A stretch of 64,000 nucleotides of DNA from Ctena decussata (Eukaryota > Mollusca > Bivalvia > Lucinida > Lucinidae). Shown here piece by piece: positions 63,517 through 64,000 of the stretch. The notes beneath the pieces were generated by a model that was not told the origin of the DNA, did no database searches, and saw only the letters and a list, made by a program, of their open reading frames with translations. Made by a program: the position numbers and the translations under genes. The first letter of the stretch is position 1; the number at the start of each line of letters is the position of its first letter. The DNA lies in contig OZ022509.1 in assembly GCA_963989385.1 (NCBI GenBank), forward strand, positions 80,734,043 to 80,798,042, in the 5' to 3' direction.

Positions 63517-63689
63517 ATTCAAATGCAAAAGCATCATAATTTTTCATTCTTTCCTAAAAGTTTTTTTCCATTCTTTTCTACATTCTATTTTCTTAATTCT
63601 GTTTTCCGCATATTTACTCTAACTAGAACTGTTACACTATTGTTCCTCATTATATATGCAGCCTGGACATCCCCCCCCCCCAGTCTCTT

Positions 63690-63857
63690 CAGACTCTTCA
63701 CTGTCCACATGGGGCTAGCTTAGACCCTTAGCTACACACTAAGCACATAGCAAAGACTCTGATCATGAACAGACTGTGTGGATGCCCAGACTGATCTGAT
63801 TCCTTGCTAGGCACACATGCCACTTTGTTGGTTTGGTTGTGTCGCAGCTCATATAGT
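63690..63857. mobile_element. MITE-2, right-hand fragment
   Basis: GACTCTTCACTGTCCACATG, TAGACCCTTAGCTAC, GATGCCCAGACTGATCTGA and TTGTGTCGCAGCTCATAT. The left arm is missing, preceded by a C-run at about 63671. Confidence 0.7.
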
Positions 63858-64000
63858 TAATTTTTGATTAAATTTAACCCATTCCATTCTGAATACCCCA
63901 AATGTGGGGCCTGATCTGAAATCAAACTGTTTGCTGCCTAGACATCATTTCTACAAGAGTCAGTTAAACACATACTGTCAAAATATTCTTGATTTTTGAT
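63858..64000. other. Window end, no feature
   Basis: Contains GGGGCCTGATCTGAAATC, possibly a hairpin-MITE remnant. Nothing else recognised. Confidence 0.3.

Overview
The window looks like gene-poor, repeat-saturated nuclear DNA of a marine invertebrate, most likely a bivalve mollusc. It is AT-rich, with no operons, no bacterial gene structure and no complete protein-coding gene. It is packed with tRNA-derived SINEs, foldback (palindromic) MITE-like elements, decayed non-LTR retrotransposons and satellites. The bivalve assignment is inference from the overall repeat style, not from a diagnostic gene.

Layout. 0-9.5 kb: MITE-1, CAAACAGTG stem-loop, TTAA-flanked and CAGAGCTC foldback families, plus a 713-bp hAT-like insertion. 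9.5-15.3 kb: a tRNA SINE with perfect target-site duplications (TSDs), a short satellite, a GAGCCGCGACACGAG foldback, a perfect 106-bp duplication and a possible pair of small minus-strand exons. 15.3-17.8 kb: a 5'-truncated Jockey/CR1-type retrotransposon split by a foldback insertion. 18-18.8 kb: a ~190-bp satellite. 19.0-21.4 kb: a 2.34-kb element with ~545-bp terminal inverted repeats (TIRs) and a 5-bp TSD. 22-31.3 kb: a second SINE family, an RTE-type reverse transcriptase fragment split by a SINE, and two inverted copies of a ~730-bp repeat. 31-37.5 kb: a nested 333-bp palindrome, a 40-bp minisatellite split by a Harbinger-like element and a SINE, and a GATATC-rich block. 38-46 kb: a 1.06-kb TIR element, arrays built of TGACGTCA/TTGATTCAA words, a 439-bp tandem duplication and a Harbinger-related fragment. 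46-64 kb: more foldbacks, Helentron/HINE-like elements, a CORE-SINE-like element, a ~194-bp satellite, a 720-bp TIR element and a 14-copy 22-bp minisatellite.

The only clear protein homologies are reverse transcriptases of two non-LTR clades, both broken, and a weak PIF/Harbinger-like N-terminal trace. The window is best read as a stratified transposon landscape in which insertions date each other. SINE-1 is among the youngest layers: two copies differ by about two bases and several keep exact 11-12-bp TSDs. Three CAG...CTG families share 6-bp TSDs, and two structurally unrelated CAC...GTG families share apparent 5-bp TSDs. These recurring signatures are the most interesting result. All alignments were done by eye, so lengths, identities and boundaries are approximate unless called exact.
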